From Oscillospiraceae bacterium (GTDB lineage Bacteria > Bacillota > Clostridia > Oscillospirales > Oscillospiraceae): DNA of 6,718 nt. The first letter of the stretch is position 1; every line of letters begins with the position of its first letter. Shown here in pieces: positions 5,356 through 6,718 of the stretch. Made by a program: the position numbers and the translations under genes. Location: the NCBI GenBank assembly GCA_017620315.1, contig JAFZQQ010000172.1, positions 1 to 6,718 of the forward strand, given 5' to 3'. Under the pieces are notes generated by a model. It was not told the origin of the DNA and searched no databases. It saw nothing but the letters and a program-made list of their open reading frames with translations.

Positions 5356-6429
5356 TCACATCAGTACGCTTAAGACGATCATGGCGAGGCTCAGCACAAG
5401 AAAAAGTATCATACCTGCGTTGCCCCATATAACGCCGGGCCTTCTGTCCTGCGGAAGCTCGCGCTCGGCGGGAGAAAAGCTTACGCGGCCGGCGTTTACG
5501 CACAGCAGCACAAGCCCAAGTATGGACAGAACGAACAGGATCAGCGCATAGAGCAGAAAGAGCAGAAAGCCCGGGGTTATGATCTCGCCGAGCAGCTCGG
5601 GGTTGCTTGTGAGCGTCGAGGCGTCGAGCGACGAGAGCCTGTCAAGGTCTATGTCGCCTCTTTCGAGCAGCGCCGGGCCGAGAATGCTGCCGATGAAGTT
5701 TATCAGCATGTGCAGCGAAGCGGAGTAGCGCAGGGCGCCGGTTTTGACATAGACATAGCCGAAAACGATACCCAGCGCAAAGGCGTAAAAGAACTGAGAC
5801 AGGTTGCCATGGAACAGTCCGAAGATCAACGCGGAAACGATCACGGCGGTCTTTTCGCCGTAAACGCGCATCCGGTCTATAAGAACGCGGCGGAAGACGA
5901 ATTCCTCGATAAGCGGCGCGAGGACGACCAGAAACAAAAGCTTCCAGACAAGCGAGCTGTCGCCCATCGCGAACTCTTCGAGCGGGTTCGTTACCTCTCC
6001 GCCCTTGAGATTGCCGAGCAGCGTGGTGAAGGCTGTGCCGATGAAGTTGCCCGCGTACATCAGAAATATGCACACAGGCAGCAGCGTCAGATAATTTCCG
6101 ACGCCGAAGGGTCTGCTCTCCGCCGGAAATCTCGGCACGGAGCGCATGACCAGAAGCCCCAGGGGAATGGCGACCAGATACAGCGGGACGAAGGACAGGA
6201 TCCAAATTGACCAGGGCTCGGAGAGCCAGGCGGGCTCGGAATACATGAAGGCTATGCTCATGGCTGCCTGCAGCAGCGTCGCGACGCCCAGAATAACGAA
6301 AGCGCCCATGCCCAGCCGGGAAAAGCAGCGCTTCGCCTCTGTGCGGTTGAGCGACTCGATCAGCGCAGTATCGTCCCCCGGCGCGGGCGGATCGTTATCC
6401 GGCATTGGCTCAAGCATATAATCGTCCAT
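5356..6429 (-). CDS. CPBP family intramembrane metalloprotease
   Basis: This 357-residue membrane protein belongs to the CPBP (Abi, CAAX-protease/bacteriocin-processing, Rce1-like) family. Numbered from the ATG at 6429, the catalytic motifs are EExxxR at Glu175, Glu176 and Arg180 (IEEFVFRR), FxxxH ending at His207 (FGLFH), and HxxxN at His240/Asn244 (HMLIN). All are intact, so it is probably active. About eight hydrophobic spans are visible (near 41-64, 74-95, 113-136, 161-178, 193-206, 212-228, 286-311 and 338-356), after a short acidic, proline-rich cytoplasmic tail (1-25). The substrate is unknown; members cleave within membranes or act in bacteriocin immunity, and no bacteriocin gene lies nearby. 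The frame is open 42 codons further upstream, but that stretch covers the promoters and is rejected. The gene seems monocistronic and diverges from the aldolase gene. Confidence 0.9.
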   Translation of the reverse strand: MDDYMLEPMPDNDPPAPGDDTALIESLNRTEAKRCFSRLGMGAFVILGVATLLQAAMSIAFMYSEPAWLSEPWSIWILSFVPLYLVAIPLGLLVMRSVPRFPAESRPFGVGNYLTLLPVCIFLMYAGNFIGTAFTTLLGNLKGGEVTNPLEEFAMGDSSLVWKLLFLVVLAPLIEEFVFRRVLIDRMRVYGEKTAVIVSALIFGLFHGNLSQFFYAFALGIVFGYVYVKTGALRYSASLHMLINFIGSILGPALLERGDIDLDRLSSLDASTLTSNPELLGEIITPGFLLFLLYALILFVLSILGLVLLCVNAGRVSFSPAERELPQDRRPGVIWGNAGMILFLVLSLAMIVLSVLM

Positions 6430-6438
6430 TAAAAAACA

Positions 6439-6444
6439 TCCTTT
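6439..6444 (-). promoter_or_regulatory. Ribosome binding site that fixes the CPBP gene start
   Basis: On the - strand AAAGGA lies 9 bases before the ATG at 6429. This selects MDDYMLEP as the N-terminus rather than the in-frame ATG at 6555. Confidence 0.8.
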
Positions 6445-6461
6445 CGCGTTATTCGACGAAG

Positions 6462-6490
6462 ATTTTAACCCACGCGAGCCCGGATTGCAA
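6462..6490 (-). promoter_or_regulatory. Probable promoter of the CPBP protease gene
   Basis: Read on the - strand, TTGCAA (6490-6485) and TAAAAT (6467-6462) are 17 bases apart. The -10 is good and the -35 moderate. The predicted start near 6455 gives a short leader of about 25 bases. Confidence 0.5.
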
Positions 6491-6511
6491 GGCCTATCGT
6501 CAAGTTTCATC

Positions 6512-6539
6512 TTGCATTTGAGTGAAAAAGTGATACAAT
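6512..6539 (+). promoter_or_regulatory. Extended -10 promoter of the aldolase gene
   Basis: TACAAT (6534-6539) is preceded by TGA (6531-6533), giving the TGn extended -10 element, with a weaker TTGCAT -35 (6512-6517) 16 bases upstream. The start should fall near 6546, giving a leader of about 60 bases. A direct repeat TACAA-TG-TACAA (6534-6545) overlaps the -10. Confidence 0.65.
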
Positions 6540-6550
6540 GTACAAGAAGA

Positions 6551-6577
6551 ACCAATCATACCAATCGTTCCAAACAA
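6551..6577 (+). repeat. Three 9-nt repeats in the aldolase mRNA leader
   Basis: ACCAATCAT, ACCAATCGT and TCCAAACAA follow one another without gaps just after the predicted transcription start. The first two share eight of nine bases and the third is diverged. The stretch is C/A-rich and should be unstructured in RNA. Confidence 0.55.
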
Positions 6578-6605
6578 CTTAATTATTGAAAAGGAGAAAA
6601 AGATC

Positions 6606-6718
6606 ATGGCAATCGTAACGACAAAGGATATGTTCGCAAAGGCGTATAACGGCGGTTATGCCATCGGCGCGTTCAACGTCAACAACATGGAGATCATCCA
6701 GGGCATCACCGAGGCCGC
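6606..6718 (+). CDS. fba: Class II fructose-1,6-bisphosphate aldolase, N-terminal fragment
   Basis: The first 37 codons of a gene that runs off the right edge. The product begins MAIVTTKDMFAKAY and continues GGYAIGAFNVNNMEIIQGI, which is the characteristic N-terminus of zinc-dependent class II aldolases (the AFNVNN segment lies near the start of the barrel). The enzyme splits fructose 1,6-bisphosphate into dihydroxyacetone phosphate and glyceraldehyde 3-phosphate in glycolysis and runs in reverse in gluconeogenesis. AAGGAG (6591-6596) lies 9 bases before the ATG. The zinc ligands and catalytic residues lie outside the window, so activity cannot be judged; tagatose-bisphosphate aldolase is a close relative but less likely given this sequence. 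Confidence 0.93.
   Translation, partial: MAIVTTKDMFAKAYNGGYAIGAFNVNNMEIIQGITEA

Noticed and set aside
5710..6210. A 166-codon open frame on the + strand opposite the CPBP gene
   Set aside because: The charged, motif-free translation is the complement of a hydrophobic membrane protein; no promoter or ribosome site is visible.
6430..6555. A longer CPBP protein starting at the ATG at 6555
   Set aside because: The extra 42 codons cross both divergent promoters, lack a ribosome site and are not hydrophobic or family-like, whereas 6429 has AAAGGA at proper spacing.

Overview
The window is GC-rich bacterial DNA with AT-rich intergenic stretches. It reads as a chromosomal segment of a Gram-positive anaerobe of the Clostridia, possibly Oscillospiraceae-like; this is inferred from family resemblance, not from a marker gene. 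Pointers are a clostridial-type zinc-binding protein with no lipobox-bearing start in view, a membrane-anchored LysM-G5-M23 peptidase, a stand-alone phosphate acetyltransferase, a CPBP membrane protease, a class II aldolase, strong AGGAGG-like ribosome sites and sigma-A-type promoters.

Layout. Positions 2-2222 (+) hold a tightly coupled zinc/manganese-type ABC uptake operon: solute-binding protein (5' end outside the window), ATPase and permease, joined by two ATGA overlaps. It converges on a large cell-wall peptidase gene (2263-3990, -), and the two share one bidirectional terminator at 2232-2264. The 321-bp gap 3991-4311 is the main regulatory region. It contains back-to-back promoters for the peptidase (-) and for pta (+), a dyad at the predicted peptidase transcription start, and between the promoters a 100-bp stretch with imperfect direct repeats and nested inverted repeats that no gene explains. 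pta (4312-5292, +) converges on a CPBP membrane protease gene (5356-6429, -) across an 18-bp perfect hairpin. The last gap (6430-6605) carries divergent promoters for the CPBP gene and for a class II fructose-bisphosphate aldolase gene, of which only the first 37 codons are present.

The genes form separate housekeeping units: metal uptake, cell-wall remodelling, acetyl-phosphate/acetate metabolism, membrane proteolysis and glycolysis. I see no mobile element, CRISPR array, canonical tRNA or rRNA, and no clear new multi-gene system. The least explained items are the structured and repeated DNA between the peptidase and pta promoters, and a duplicated hydrophobic motif in the cytoplasmic part of the peptidase.
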